NCBI GenBank assembly: GCA_947474365.1
Contig: CANJIU010000002.1
Span: 1 to 64,000, forward strand
Direction of reading: 5' to 3'
Length of the DNA stretch: 64,000 nt
Source of the DNA: Opitutia bacterium
GTDB taxonomy: Bacteria; Verrucomicrobiota; Verrucomicrobiia; Opitutales; Opitutaceae
The stretch's first letter is position 1. The number at the start of each line of letters is the position of its first letter. Both the position numbers and the translations under genes were made by a program. The notes under the pieces were generated by a model. That model was not told where the DNA came from, did not search any database, and saw only the letters and a list, made by a program, of their open reading frames with translations. Shown here one piece after another: positions 41,614 through 51,306 of this stretch.

Positions 41614-44604
41614 ATGAAAACCCCCCGTTCGTCCGTTTGTTTCGGCGCGACCATCCGCGCCTTTGTCTTTGCCTCGGCCTGGAGCGCCGTTTTCCTCGCT
41701 CCGCCAACCGGGGCCCAAACCGCCGATTCGGGAACGGTTCGCGCGGTGGGTTCGGCCGGTTCGATTTCCGGTAATGTCGGCAACGCCGGCACCGGCAATC
41801 TCCTCGAGGGCGCCCGGGTCGAAATCCCCGCCCTCGGCCGCACGGTCCTCACCGACAACACCGGCCGCTACCTCATCCGGGAGGTTCCCGCCGGCACCCA
41901 TGAGGTCGTCGCCAGCTACCTCGGCCTCGATCCGATCCGCGTCCAAGTCGCGGTGACCGCCGGCCAGATCGCCAGCCGTAATTTCGACCTCACGACCGGC
42001 ATCTATCAGTTGGACGCGTTCAAGGTCACCGGCGAACGCGAGGGCAACGCCGCTGCCATCACTGCCCAGCGCAACGCGCCCAATGTGAAAAATATCGTGG
42101 CGATCGACGCCTACGGCAACCTCCCCAATATGAACGCCAGCGAACTGGCGGTCATGCTTCCCGGCGTCGCGGGCAATCTGAGCGACGAGGGCAACATTGT
42201 CGGCTTCACTGTCCGCGGCATGGGCCCCGGCAGCAATACCATCACGATCGACGGCTCCCTGATGGGCAGCCAGGGCGGTGACTCGCGCCAGACGCGCATT
42301 CACACGATCACCGGGTCGATGTTCGAGTCGCTGGAGGTCACCAAGGGACTCACTCCCGACCGCGAGGCCGGGGCGCTTGGCGGCACCGTCAACCTCAAGA
42401 GCCGTTCGCCGCTCAGCATGAAGGAAAAGCGCCGCATCACCTATAACTTCTCCGCGCGGATGGCCCCGCCGGGCACAGAACAGATTCCCATGCGCGAGCA
42501 GCACCGCACCCATCCGCTGCTCAATGTCGCGTGGCAAGAGGTCTTCGATGCCTTTGGCGGCAGCCGCAACCTCGGCATGGCGGTCAATTTCTTCTACAGC
42601 GAGCAGGCGGTCGGTTTCTTCAGCACCACCCGCGATTTTCAAAACGTCGCGACAACGCCGGCCTACGTCTGGGACTACCGCACGCAGGACAATTACAACA
42701 ACCGCAAGCAGTCGAGCGTGAACGCCAAGTTCGACTACCGGCTCTCCGCGAACACCAAGATCTCGCTCAACCTGATCTACAATGACGCGTTTGAGCGTTT
42801 CCGGCTGCGCTACTATTTCCGCGCCTTCACGGGCAACCAGAACACCGTCCCCAGCGCCACCTCGGGCGTCATTCCCGGCTACACCGATCGCATCACCCAG
42901 GTGCGGCCCATCGCCGCCTCGACCGTTTCAATCCAATCGCAGATGTCCAATTTCTTCCACCGCCAGCGGCACGCCGACCTCGGGGCCGAGCAGAAATTTG
43001 GGCCGCTCGAGCTCGACTACAACGCCGTCATCAGCCTCGACCACATCAACAGCGGCACTGGTGACGGTGGCGATCTCACCAATCAGGTGACCGGCGTCGG
43101 CTGGATTCTCGATCGCACCAAGTCGGACCTTTATCCGCAGTTCATCCAGACCGGCGGACCCGACATCCGGAATCCCGCCAGCTACCGGCCGTCCACCTAC
43201 GCCTTCAACGACAGCACGCCGATCCACGAAATCCGCGAGCTGCGCGGCAACGCCCGCTACCAGTTGCCGGTCACCCTGCCGATCTTCGCGAAGGCCGGCG
43301 TGCGCTGGCGCGAGGAGGCCGCCGGCGCCGTCGCCCGGAACCGCCGCTACAATTTCATCGGCACGAATTCCGGTCAGCTGCCGACCGATTCGTCAATCGA
43401 GACCTTCGGCAACCACAAGACCGGTCTCGTCATTCCGGCGTGGAATGCCAACGCCATCGCCCGCGATCGCACGCCCCTCAACTCAGCGCTGTGGAGCGAG
43501 GATCGTTACTTCGCCGAATCGTCGAAATACACCGGCACCCGCCGCGTCACGGAAACCGTCACTGCCGGCTACGGCATGCTCCAGGGCCGCGTCGATCGGA
43601 CGGGATTCATCGCCGGCGTCCGCGTGGAGAAAACGGACGACGAAAGCTGGGGCTGGGTGCGCGCCCGGGTGGGCAGCACCGCGGCACAGCAGGCGGCCGA
43701 TCCCGTGGGATCCGCCACGCGCGACTACGCCAACACCCGGCGTGACGTTTCCGGCAGCTACACCAAGGCGTTCCCCAGCGTCCACCTCACGCAGGACATC
43801 ACTCCCAATCTCAAGGGCCGTTTGAGCTGGTCCAACAGCTTCGGCCGTCCGCCGCTCAGCAACTCCTACCCGAGCGAGGCTGCCAACGAGACCGACAAGA
43901 CCCTCACGATCAGCAATCCCGCCCTGAAGCCGCGGCTCGCGGAAAACTGGGATGCGGCCCTCGAGTATTATTTCGAGCCGGTCGGCAACGTCTCCCTCGG
44001 CTGGTTTCACAAGACGATCCGCGACTACAGTGTGTCCGGCATCCTCTCGGGCACGGTCGGGACCGGGACGGACAACGGCTACAACGGCGACTACGCCGGC
44101 TTCAGCATCCTCACCAGCCAGAATCTCGGCACCGCGATCGTGCAGGGCTGGGAGGTGTCGTACAATCAACAGTTCACGTTTCTGCCCGGCTGGCTGAACG
44201 GACTGGGGGGCGGCGCGAACTTCACGATCCTCGACACGCACGGAGACTTCGGCGGCGGGGCCGAGCGCAAGAAGGGCGAGGTTCCCGGCTTCATCCCGTT
44301 CACAGCCAACGCGAATTTGGCATGGCGGCACCGCTCGTTCAGTGCGCGGGTGATTTGGAATCGGACGGGTGAATATATCAACGCCTACACCGCCACGGGT
44401 TCGGGGCGCAACCAATACACGCGCCGGCGCACGATCGTGAATTGCGGCGTCGCGTATCAAATTCGTCCCGCCGTCACCCTTTCGCTTGATGTCGGCAATC
44501 TGTTCAACGAACCGCAGGTGTTCTACCGCGGCATCGCGGACCAGATGTCCGAATATCGGATGCCGGGTACCACGGTCACGTTCGGCGTGAGCGGCCGGTT
44601 CTAG
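41614..44604 (+). CDS. TonB-dependent receptor with N-terminal carboxypeptidase-like domain
   Basis: A 996-residue outer-membrane receptor. Signal peptide about 1-33 (ending TGAQ). Carboxypeptidase-regulatory-like domain about 45-125 (LEGARVEIPALGRTVLTDNTG, YLIREVPAGTHEVVASYLG). Plug about 135-290 (VAIDAYGNLPNMNASELAVML, GFTVRGMGPGSNTITIDGS, SLEVTKGLTPDREAGALGGTV). Beta-barrel to the C-terminal TVTFGVSGRF. The TonB box is probably around LDAFKVTGERE. This build is typical of carbohydrate-type receptors of Opitutaceae that lack a SusD partner. The ATG at 41614 is chosen by the signal peptide. A hairpin follows the stop. Confidence 0.93.
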   Translation: MKTPRSSVCFGATIRAFVFASAWSAVFLAPPTGAQTADSGTVRAVGSAGSISGNVGNAGTGNLLEGARVEIPALGRTVLTDNTGRYLIREVPAGTHEVVASYLGLDPIRVQVAVTAGQIASRNFDLTTGIYQLDAFKVTGEREGNAAAITAQRNAPNVKNIVAIDAYGNLPNMNASELAVMLPGVAGNLSDEGNIVGFTVRGMGPGSNTITIDGSLMGSQGGDSRQTRIHTITGSMFESLEVTKGLTPDREAGALGGTVNLKSRSPLSMKEKRRITYNFSARMAPPGTEQIPMREQHRTHPLLNVAWQEVFDAFGGSRNLGMAVNFFYSEQAVGFFSTTRDFQNVATTPAYVWDYRTQDNYNNRKQSSVNAKFDYRLSANTKISLNLIYNDAFERFRLRYYFRAFTGNQNTVPSATSGVIPGYTDRITQVRPIAASTVSIQSQMSNFFHRQRHADLGAEQKFGPLELDYNAVISLDHINSGTGDGGDLTNQVTGVGWILDRTKSDLYPQFIQTGGPDIRNPASYRPSTYAFNDSTPIHEIRELRGNARYQLPVTLPIFAKAGVRWREEAAGAVARNRRYNFIGTNSGQLPTDSSIETFGNHKTGLVIPAWNANAIARDRTPLNSALWSEDRYFAESSKYTGTRRVTETVTAGYGMLQGRVDRTGFIAGVRVEKTDDESWGWVRARVGSTAAQQAADPVGSATRDYANTRRDVSGSYTKAFPSVHLTQDITPNLKGRLSWSNSFGRPPLSNSYPSEAANETDKTLTISNPALKPRLAENWDAALEYYFEPVGNVSLGWFHKTIRDYSVSGILSGTVGTGTDNGYNGDYAGFSILTSQNLGTAIVQGWEVSYNQQFTFLPGWLNGLGGGANFTILDTHGDFGGGAERKKGEVPGFIPFTANANLAWRHRSFSARVIWNRTGEYINAYTATGSGRNQYTRRRTIVNCGVAYQIRPAVTLSLDVGNLFNEPQVFYRGIADQMSEYRMPGTTVTFGVSGRF

Positions 44605-44619
44605 GCCGTGAGTTCGCGC

Positions 44620-44647
44620 GGGGACACGACGCCTTCGTCGTGTCCCC
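44620..44647. terminator. Perfect 12-bp hairpin after a TonB receptor gene
   Basis: ggggacacgacg (44620-44631), loop cctt, cgtcgtgtcccc (44636-44647), 15 bases after the receptor stop. No T-tract follows, so termination may be factor-dependent, or this may be a short palindromic repeat. The stem shares the core of the larger element at 51077. Confidence 0.55.
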
Positions 44648-44773
44648 AGCAACGTCCAGGCGGCCTCGCGACCGCACCAGCTCGTTGCGACATCCGCATG
44701 AAAACGCGTACTGTCTGTCACCCGACACCGGATCGAACCGGCGACCCATAATTCGACACCACCTCACAACCAC

Positions 44774-47700
44774 ATGAGTATTCATTTCTCCGTCCACGCG
44801 GGCCGGCGCACTTGCCTGGTCTTCGCCCTCTTTGGCCTTGCCCTCGCGACGCGTCTCTGGGCGCAGGGCACCGGCACGATCGAAGGCCGGGTGACGAATC
44901 CCTCCACTGGCGGCATCGTCGAGCATGCCCGCGTTGCCGTGACCGGCACGAACCTGGAGACCCTGAGCGATTCCGACGGCTACTACCGCCTCAACGGGGT
45001 GGCGCCAGGCGCCGCCCAGCTCCGGGTTTTCTTCAGCGGATTTCCGTCGGCTACAGCCGCAGTCAGCGTCGCGGCCGGCCAGACCGCGCAGCAGGATTTT
45101 GAACTGTCGCCGCTCGCCTCGGGCGCCAGCGGTCGCTCCAATGCGGACGGCTCGGTGGTGAAGCTCGACGAATTCGTGGTCGCCACCTCGCGCGAGATGA
45201 GCGGTGCCGCGCTCGCGATCAACGAGCAGCGCTTCGCCGCCAACATGAAGAACGTCGTCGCCACCGATGAGTTCGGCGACATCGCGGAGGGCAACGTGGC
45301 GGAGTTTCTGAAGTTCATGCCCGGCGTGAACATCGACTATGCCGGCGGCAACGCCCGCGATATCTCGCTCAACGGCGTGCCGTCCACCTACGTGCCCGTC
45401 ACGCTCGACGGCTTTGGCCTCGCCAGCGCCGTGGGTGGTGGTTCGGGCGGGACGGCGCGCGGCGTCGGCCTCGATCAGGTTTCGATCAACAATCTCTCGC
45501 GCGTCGAGGTGTCCTTTTCGCCGACGCCTGACTCGCCCGGCAACGCGCTCGCCGGCTCGGTGAACCTCGTCCCGCGCAGTTCGTTCGAGCGCACCCGGCC
45601 GTCGGGCAGCTTCAGCGCGTATTTCATGCTGCGCGACGACATCAAGCACTGGGGCGAGACGCCCGCTCCGCGCCACCCGACGCGCAAGATTCATCCCGGC
45701 TTCGACGTGTCCTACATCGCGCCGGTGAGCAAACGTTTCGGTTTCACGCTCTCTGCCGGCATGAACCGCCAGTATTCCGGCGAGCCGCAGATCCAGAACA
45801 CCTGGCGCGGCACGCAGGCCGCGACCAATGGCGGCACGTTTCCCAACACCACGTTCGACAAGCCTTATCTGACGTCCGTGCTCATCCGCAACAGCGGCAA
45901 GGATACCAACCGCAGCTCGTTTGGCGTCACCACCGACTACAAGTTCACCGAGCGTGACCGCTTCGCGTTTTCGCTCACGTACTCGACGTTCAACGTCCAC
46001 ATCAACCACAACGCGCTGACGTTCGACGTGGGCCGGGTGAATCCCGGGGACTTTTCCCTCGACTACACCCGCGGCGCCGCCGGCCAGGGCACGCTCAACC
46101 TCGCCACCACGGGCGCCGACCGTTCCAACTGGACGTTCATGCCCTCGCTCGTCTGGCGGCACGACGGCCCTCTCTGGAAGATGGACGCCGGCTTCGCCTA
46201 TTCGCGCGCGAGCAACCGCAACCGCTGCATCGAGCGCGGCTTTTTCGACACCACGACCGCGCGCCGCACCGGCCTCACGGTTTCGTTCGCCGACATCTTC
46301 TACCTGCGGCCCAACACCATCACGGTCACCGACACCGCCGGCGCCCCCGTCGATCCGTATGCGCTCAAGAACTACGTCGTCACCGCCGCGACCAACAACA
46401 CGCGGGCCACCGACGACATCAAGCGCACCGCCTACGGCAACCTCCGCCGCGACTTCTTCGGCGAGGTGCCGCTCTCGCTGCGCGCGGGTTTTGACGTCCG
46501 CCAATCCGAGCGCGACCAGCGTTTCAGCGTGCCGACGTACACCTACGTGGGCCGTGATGGTGTCGCGAGCACCACGCTTACCGCCACGAGCGACGATCTG
46601 GCGCTGCCGTTTCTCGACCCGAGCTTCTCGGATCGGTCCCCGCATTACGGTTTCCCGAAATTCCAGGGTGTCAGCAGCGAACTGCTCTACAACCAGTACG
46701 CCGCCGCGCCCGCCACCTTCACGACCAACGCCAACACCACCTACCGCAACGAAGTCACCAACTCGAAGTTTGCGGAGGAGATCATCTCAGCCGGCTACCT
46801 GCGCGGCGATCTGGGATTCTTTTCGAACCGCCTGAAGCTCGTCACTGGCCTCCGCGCCGAGCAGACCAATGTCACCGCGCAGGGGCCGCTCACCGATCCC
46901 AATCGCAACATCCTGCGCGACGCCGCGGGGAAGCCGGTCCTCGGCGCCAACGGGAGGCCGCTGAACATCGTTCCGACGACCAATGCGCTCGGCGTGTCGC
47001 AGCTGACGTTTCTCGACCGTGGCGCGAGTTCGAAGAAGGAATACCTCCGGCTTTTTCCGAGCATCAACGTGAGCTATAATGTGCGTGACGACGTCATCGC
47101 CCGCGCCGCCTGGTATACGTCGGTGGGCCGGCCCGACTACAACCAGTATGCCGGTGGCGTCACCTTGCCCGATCCGGACAATCCCTCGCCCAGCGACCAG
47201 ATCACGGTGAGCAACGTCGCGATCAAGCCGTGGAGCGCGCGGACCTTCAACGTGCGGCTCGAATACTATCCGCAGGGCGTGGGACAGCTCACGCTCGGGG
47301 CGTTCCGGCGTGATTTTCAGGATTTCTTCGGAAGCACCACGCTGCCTGCGTCGCCGGACTTTCTCGAACTTTACAGCCTCGATCCCAACGTGTACGGCCG
47401 CTATCCGATCGTCACCCAGTACAATCTCGACACCTCGGTGCGGATGGAGGGACTCAATCTCGGCTACCGCCAGGCGCTCACGTTTCTCCCCTCCTGGGCG
47501 CGCGGGGTGCAGGTGTTTGCCAACGCCGCCTCGCAGCGGATCACTGGCGCGCAGGGCTCGGCGAATTTCCCGGGCTTTATCCCGCGCACGCTGAGCTGGG
47601 GCGCGAGCCTCAACCGCAACCGCTTCAGCCTCCGCGCGAATTGGAATTACCGGAGTCTGCAGCGCCGGGCGGTGATCGCCGCGGGCAACAGCATCGAGCC

Positions 47701-47917
47701 CGGCACCTACACCTGGTGGTCAAAGCGCCTCTACCTCGATCTCAACGCCGAGTATTCCTTCTACAAGCGCTTCGCCGTGTTTGCGGCGATCCGCAATCTC
47801 GGCGACGCCCCCGACGACATCAAGGTCTACGGCCCGAGCACGCCCGCCGTCGCCCGTTTTCGCGAGCGCATCGAATACGGCTCGCTCTGGAGTTTCGGGG
47901 TGAAGGGCACTTTCTGA
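44774..47917 (+). CDS. TonB-dependent receptor with carboxypeptidase-like domain (paralogue of 51307)
   Basis: A 1047-residue receptor: signal peptide about 1-31; carboxypeptidase-like domain about 35-115 (GTIEGRVTNPSTGG, DSDGYYRLNGVAPG); TonB-box region VVKLDEFVVATSREM; plug (VVATDEFGDIAEGNVAEFLKFM, DISLNGVPSTYVPVTLDGF, LSRVEVSFSPTPDSPGNALAG); and a beta-barrel ending SLWSFGVKGTF. The protein at 51307 shares segment after segment (for example INEQRFA, NVV-TDEFG, VPRS-FER), indicating duplication within this cluster. Substrate not readable. The receptor at 48118 that lies between the two belongs to another subgroup. Confidence 0.93.
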   Translation: MSIHFSVHAGRRTCLVFALFGLALATRLWAQGTGTIEGRVTNPSTGGIVEHARVAVTGTNLETLSDSDGYYRLNGVAPGAAQLRVFFSGFPSATAAVSVAAGQTAQQDFELSPLASGASGRSNADGSVVKLDEFVVATSREMSGAALAINEQRFAANMKNVVATDEFGDIAEGNVAEFLKFMPGVNIDYAGGNARDISLNGVPSTYVPVTLDGFGLASAVGGGSGGTARGVGLDQVSINNLSRVEVSFSPTPDSPGNALAGSVNLVPRSSFERTRPSGSFSAYFMLRDDIKHWGETPAPRHPTRKIHPGFDVSYIAPVSKRFGFTLSAGMNRQYSGEPQIQNTWRGTQAATNGGTFPNTTFDKPYLTSVLIRNSGKDTNRSSFGVTTDYKFTERDRFAFSLTYSTFNVHINHNALTFDVGRVNPGDFSLDYTRGAAGQGTLNLATTGADRSNWTFMPSLVWRHDGPLWKMDAGFAYSRASNRNRCIERGFFDTTTARRTGLTVSFADIFYLRPNTITVTDTAGAPVDPYALKNYVVTAATNNTRATDDIKRTAYGNLRRDFFGEVPLSLRAGFDVRQSERDQRFSVPTYTYVGRDGVASTTLTATSDDLALPFLDPSFSDRSPHYGFPKFQGVSSELLYNQYAAAPATFTTNANTTYRNEVTNSKFAEEIISAGYLRGDLGFFSNRLKLVTGLRAEQTNVTAQGPLTDPNRNILRDAAGKPVLGANGRPLNIVPTTNALGVSQLTFLDRGASSKKEYLRLFPSINVSYNVRDDVIARAAWYTSVGRPDYNQYAGGVTLPDPDNPSPSDQITVSNVAIKPWSARTFNVRLEYYPQGVGQLTLGAFRRDFQDFFGSTTLPASPDFLELYSLDPNVYGRYPIVTQYNLDTSVRMEGLNLGYRQALTFLPSWARGVQVFANAASQRITGAQGSANFPGFIPRTLSWGASLNRNRFSLRANWNYRSLQRRAVIAAGNSIEPGTYTWWSKRLYLDLNAEYSFYKRFAVFAAIRNLGDAPDDIKVYGPSTPAVARFRERIEYGSLWSFGVKGTF

Positions 47918-48117
47918 TTCCGCATTCGGAAACGAGAACCTTCTCCCGGTTGGGTTTGGGCAGATGAGTGCCGCCTGCGACGGGCGACGGGCGGCCCAAT
48001 CGCCTTCCGAATGGAATAGCGCTTTCGAGCGATAGACGGACGTCCGCCAAAGTGTTAGGCATGGCGGTGGTTCCTCCGGTACCCATCACCGGCTGCAGCC
48101 AAAGCCTCACCCTACCC

Positions 48118-50934
48118 ATGTACCCCCGTAACGTCCGCTATTGCCTGGTCGGACTGCTCGCGCTCGCCGGCGCTTCCAATTCCCTGCTCGCTCAACTCGC
48201 ACCGGCGGGGGCCAATCGGGCCAAAGCGGCGTCGGACGACGAGGCCGTGAAGTTATCGCCCTTTGAAGTCAACGCCGCCAGCGAGGAAGGAACCTATGCG
48301 GCGACGAGCACGCTGGCGGGCACCCGGCTCAACATGGCGCTGAAGGACGTTCCTGCGTCGATTTCCGTCATGACGGCGGACTTTCTCAAGGACATCGGCG
48401 CGACGGGCGTGAGCGACGCGATCCAATACGGAATCGGCACGGAACCAGACCAGTCGAGCGCCAACGGCAACAACACGCATGATCGCGACCTCGCGATGAC
48501 CATACGGGGATTCACCAATGCCACGTTGAGTCGCGACTACTTCGGAGTGCTGCAATCCAATGCGGCGGACAACTTCAACATCGAGCGGGTGACGTTTTCG
48601 CGTGGTCCCAACTCGGTGCTGTTCGGCTCGGGCAGTCCCGGCGGTATCGTTGACTCATCGACCAAGCAGGCTCAGCCACGCTCGATCAGCCAGTTTTCCT
48701 TTCGGATGGGCCCGTTTGACGACTACCGCTTCACGTTCGATCTCAATCGCCAGGTCACCAGAACGCTCGCCGTTCGGGTCAACCTGCTCGACTGGAACAA
48801 GAAATCCTGGCGCGACTTCGATCACCTGAACAGCAAACTCGGGGCGTTGGCCGTGAAATGGACGCCATTTCAAGATACCACGATTCGCCTCCAAGCCGAA
48901 GGCGGACCGACCAAGCAATTGCAGTCGCAACCTTGGCCGGCGTTGGACGGAGTGACTCCCTGGATTGTCGCGGGGAAGCCGATCTCCACCTTCGCCAACC
49001 CAAGCGCGTCTACCCCGCTGCTTCCCGGCACCGGGCGGCTGACCGCGACCAACCGGGTGTTTGTGGCCAACTCGGGCGCAATCATCAGCGAACTCGGAAT
49101 GCTCAACTCAAGCATCCAACGGCCCTTTGATGCGGGCAACACGCTGCCCGTTTTCACGAACCAAGATGTCCTGCCCTTTTCGGCGAACGTCATGGGGCCC
49201 TCTTCCACCCAGGATCGCCGCTTTCTGAACGAGGCAATTTATGTCGAGCAGCGCCTTGGCCCGAAGCTCTCCCTGCAACTGGCGGCCTCAACCCAGCGCG
49301 CCAACCGTCAATGGAACCGGCCCATCTTCTGGAATGACGCGGCGCTCAAAGCCGATCCCAATGCCTTCCTGCCCGGCGGCGCAGCCAATCCCTATGTTGG
49401 ACAATACTACATCGAGACCAGCAGGACGGAGCAGGACTTTGGGCGCCAGCATCAGAACGAGTATCGGTTCAGCACGTCCTATGGGTTCGACGTTCCCTAC
49501 TTCGGATCACATCAATTTAGTGGACTCGTGTCCCGTCGGGAGACCTTTGACGACTCTGCCACGCGAATCGAAGCGTGGATCAACAATCCGGCGAGCGCAG
49601 ATTACACGAATGCGGCCAACCGAATCATCCGGCGCACCTATCTCTCGTTTGACCCGAATAATTCGCTGGGTCTGCCCAGGGGCTTTAAAGACCCCTATCA
49701 AAGCACCATCAATGCGGGCGGCGTCACCTCGGCCTACTTCCAGAATGGCCTCGTCAAGAACCACAATCGCTTTGATACCGTGGCGGGCGTCTTGGAAAGC
49801 CGGTTTTTCTCCGGCCGTTTGGTGACGATCCTTGGTGCGCGTCAGGATCACCTGGCACAATATGGCAGCGCCATCGTCCAAGACCCGTTCACCAAAGTGA
49901 CGACCGGCGCCACACGCCTCTCGCCCAACGTTTCGACGGGGAATACGGTGACCAAGGGTATCGTCTATCACGTGCTGCCGGCGGTTTCGGTGGCGGTCAA
50001 CAAGTCGAACAACAGCAATCCGCAATCTCAATTCGCCTACGGTCCCAACGGCGCGAACCTGAATATCCCGCTTGGCCCCCAAAAGGGCGAGGGCATGGAT
50101 GGCTCGCTGCGGTTTCATCTTTTTGGTGGCCGGCTGGAAGGGTCCGTCGGCTATTTCAAGACGAGCCAGGTGAACGCCCAGACTACGATCGGCGGCAACA
50201 ACGCCGCCGGCACGTCGTCGTATGACCTCTGGCTGAATCAGGCCTATCTTGCCCTCGGCAAACCCAACGCCGCCGCGCGCTATATCCAGGGTTCTGACAC
50301 GACGGATTTGGACTCGAAGGGGTGGGAAACGGAGTGGCTGATCAACGTCAGTCGCAGCTTCCGGTTCGTGGCCAACGCCACCAAGTATGAGACGTTGGCG
50401 TCCAACATCTATCCGCGTGCGATGCCGCTGGCGGCGAGCGTCATCGCCGAACTGAAAACCAATCCCGATCTTCCGATTGCCAATGTCGGCAACGCCACCA
50501 CCGCCGGTGCCCTCGCCACCGTGATCCAAAATCAGGTCGCGTTGGATCTTCGGTCGAACGGTCTGGCGCAGCTCAATAGCCGAGATTACAACGCCAATCT
50601 CTTCGCGAACTACCGGATCCAGGAAGGGCGACTGAATGGATTCTCCCTCAGCCTGGGCGCCAATATCCGTGGAAACCGCGTCATTGGCTACCACAGCGTG
50701 ACCGGGAAACCCATGTGGGCGGGCGACAATACCCAGTACAACGGCTCCATTTCCTACAACCGAAAGCTCCCGTTCTTGGGCAAGAATGTGCGATGGAATG
50801 CGACCTTTTCCGGCACCAATATCTTTGGGCGTCGCTACGGTCTGCTCGCGAGCCGCGGGAATGAATTTGGCGTCGACCGTTTTTTCTTCCAGACGACACC
50901 GAGTTGGTTTCTGACCAATTCGTTGAATTTCTAA
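48118..50934 (+). CDS. TonB-dependent receptor, siderophore-receptor-like, no carboxypeptidase domain
   Basis: A 938-residue receptor: signal peptide about 1-25 (ending SLLAQ); TonB-box region KLSPFEVNAASEEG; plug (TLAGTRLNMALKDVPASISVM, FLKDIGATGVSDAIQYGIG, IERVTFSRGPNSVLFGSGSPGG); barrel to NSLNF. It has no carboxypeptidase-like domain, unlike its two neighbours, and is closer to the receptor at 56218 (both begin with LSPFEVNA and a G-Y/T-A-A-S/T-S-LAGTR type segment). The ATG at 48118 starts the signal peptide; in-frame ATG at 48061 gives no leader. It is inserted between the two paralogous receptors at 44774 and 51307. Positions 47918-48117 upstream hold no gene. Confidence 0.92.
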   Translation: MYPRNVRYCLVGLLALAGASNSLLAQLAPAGANRAKAASDDEAVKLSPFEVNAASEEGTYAATSTLAGTRLNMALKDVPASISVMTADFLKDIGATGVSDAIQYGIGTEPDQSSANGNNTHDRDLAMTIRGFTNATLSRDYFGVLQSNAADNFNIERVTFSRGPNSVLFGSGSPGGIVDSSTKQAQPRSISQFSFRMGPFDDYRFTFDLNRQVTRTLAVRVNLLDWNKKSWRDFDHLNSKLGALAVKWTPFQDTTIRLQAEGGPTKQLQSQPWPALDGVTPWIVAGKPISTFANPSASTPLLPGTGRLTATNRVFVANSGAIISELGMLNSSIQRPFDAGNTLPVFTNQDVLPFSANVMGPSSTQDRRFLNEAIYVEQRLGPKLSLQLAASTQRANRQWNRPIFWNDAALKADPNAFLPGGAANPYVGQYYIETSRTEQDFGRQHQNEYRFSTSYGFDVPYFGSHQFSGLVSRRETFDDSATRIEAWINNPASADYTNAANRIIRRTYLSFDPNNSLGLPRGFKDPYQSTINAGGVTSAYFQNGLVKNHNRFDTVAGVLESRFFSGRLVTILGARQDHLAQYGSAIVQDPFTKVTTGATRLSPNVSTGNTVTKGIVYHVLPAVSVAVNKSNNSNPQSQFAYGPNGANLNIPLGPQKGEGMDGSLRFHLFGGRLEGSVGYFKTSQVNAQTTIGGNNAAGTSSYDLWLNQAYLALGKPNAAARYIQGSDTTDLDSKGWETEWLINVSRSFRFVANATKYETLASNIYPRAMPLAASVIAELKTNPDLPIANVGNATTAGALATVIQNQVALDLRSNGLAQLNSRDYNANLFANYRIQEGRLNGFSLSLGANIRGNRVIGYHSVTGKPMWAGDNTQYNGSISYNRKLPFLGKNVRWNATFSGTNIFGRRYGLLASRGNEFGVDRFFFQTTPSWFLTNSLNF

Positions 50935-51306
50935 TCCCATCGCGTGCCGCCGGGCGGGGCCTCCGCCGTTCATGTCAGGCGGTGGTTCAACCCATCGCGA
51001 GGTGGTGGTCGCGGCCGGAGCGTCGCTCGTTTTCTGGACCGGCGGAAAATGCCGTCGACCACGATTGGGCAATTTGCTGGGGACGCGACGCCCTCTTCGC
51101 GTGGATTGAAATCGCGACAAGGGCGTCGCGGCCCCAGTGCCCAGAAATCGAGCTGCGCAACGAAATCCACCGAACGCCGATTTGTGACGTGACCCGGACT
51201 CGGGAGCGCGGTTGTCTGCGTCCCGCAAACCTCGAGCAACCCCAAGGCGTGACGCTTATCCGTGCGCGCCGCTCTCCTTCCTTTCCCCTCAATTGCCGAA
51301 CCCACG
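50935..51306. other. Intergenic region with a palindromic element
   Basis: 372 bp between two receptor genes on the same strand. It contains the nested palindrome at 51077-51137. Frames here have no recognisable features. A promoter for the receptor at 51307 is probable, but I cannot point to its boxes. Confidence 0.5.
51077..51137. repeat. Nested inverted repeat (cloverleaf-like palindromic element)
   Basis: Outer arms ctggggacgcgacgccct (51077-51094) and agggcgtcgcggccccag (51120-51137) pair with one mismatch in 18. Each arm can also fold on the inside (cgcga...tcgcg on the left; cgcgac...gtcgcg on the right), giving the same outer-stem/inner-hairpin style as the element at 12313. The core ggggac-cgacgcc resembles the hairpin at 44620, so the two may belong to one repeat family. 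Confidence 0.65.

Noticed and set aside
41425..42642. Extended N-terminus of the DUF1553 gene running under the divergent receptor
   Set aside because: The signal peptide starts at 41424 and the extension overlaps well-supported receptor coding on the other strand.
47918..47931. Small hairpin ttccg-catt-cggaa after the receptor at 44774
   Set aside because: The stem is only 5 bp and no T-tract follows; too weak to call a terminator.
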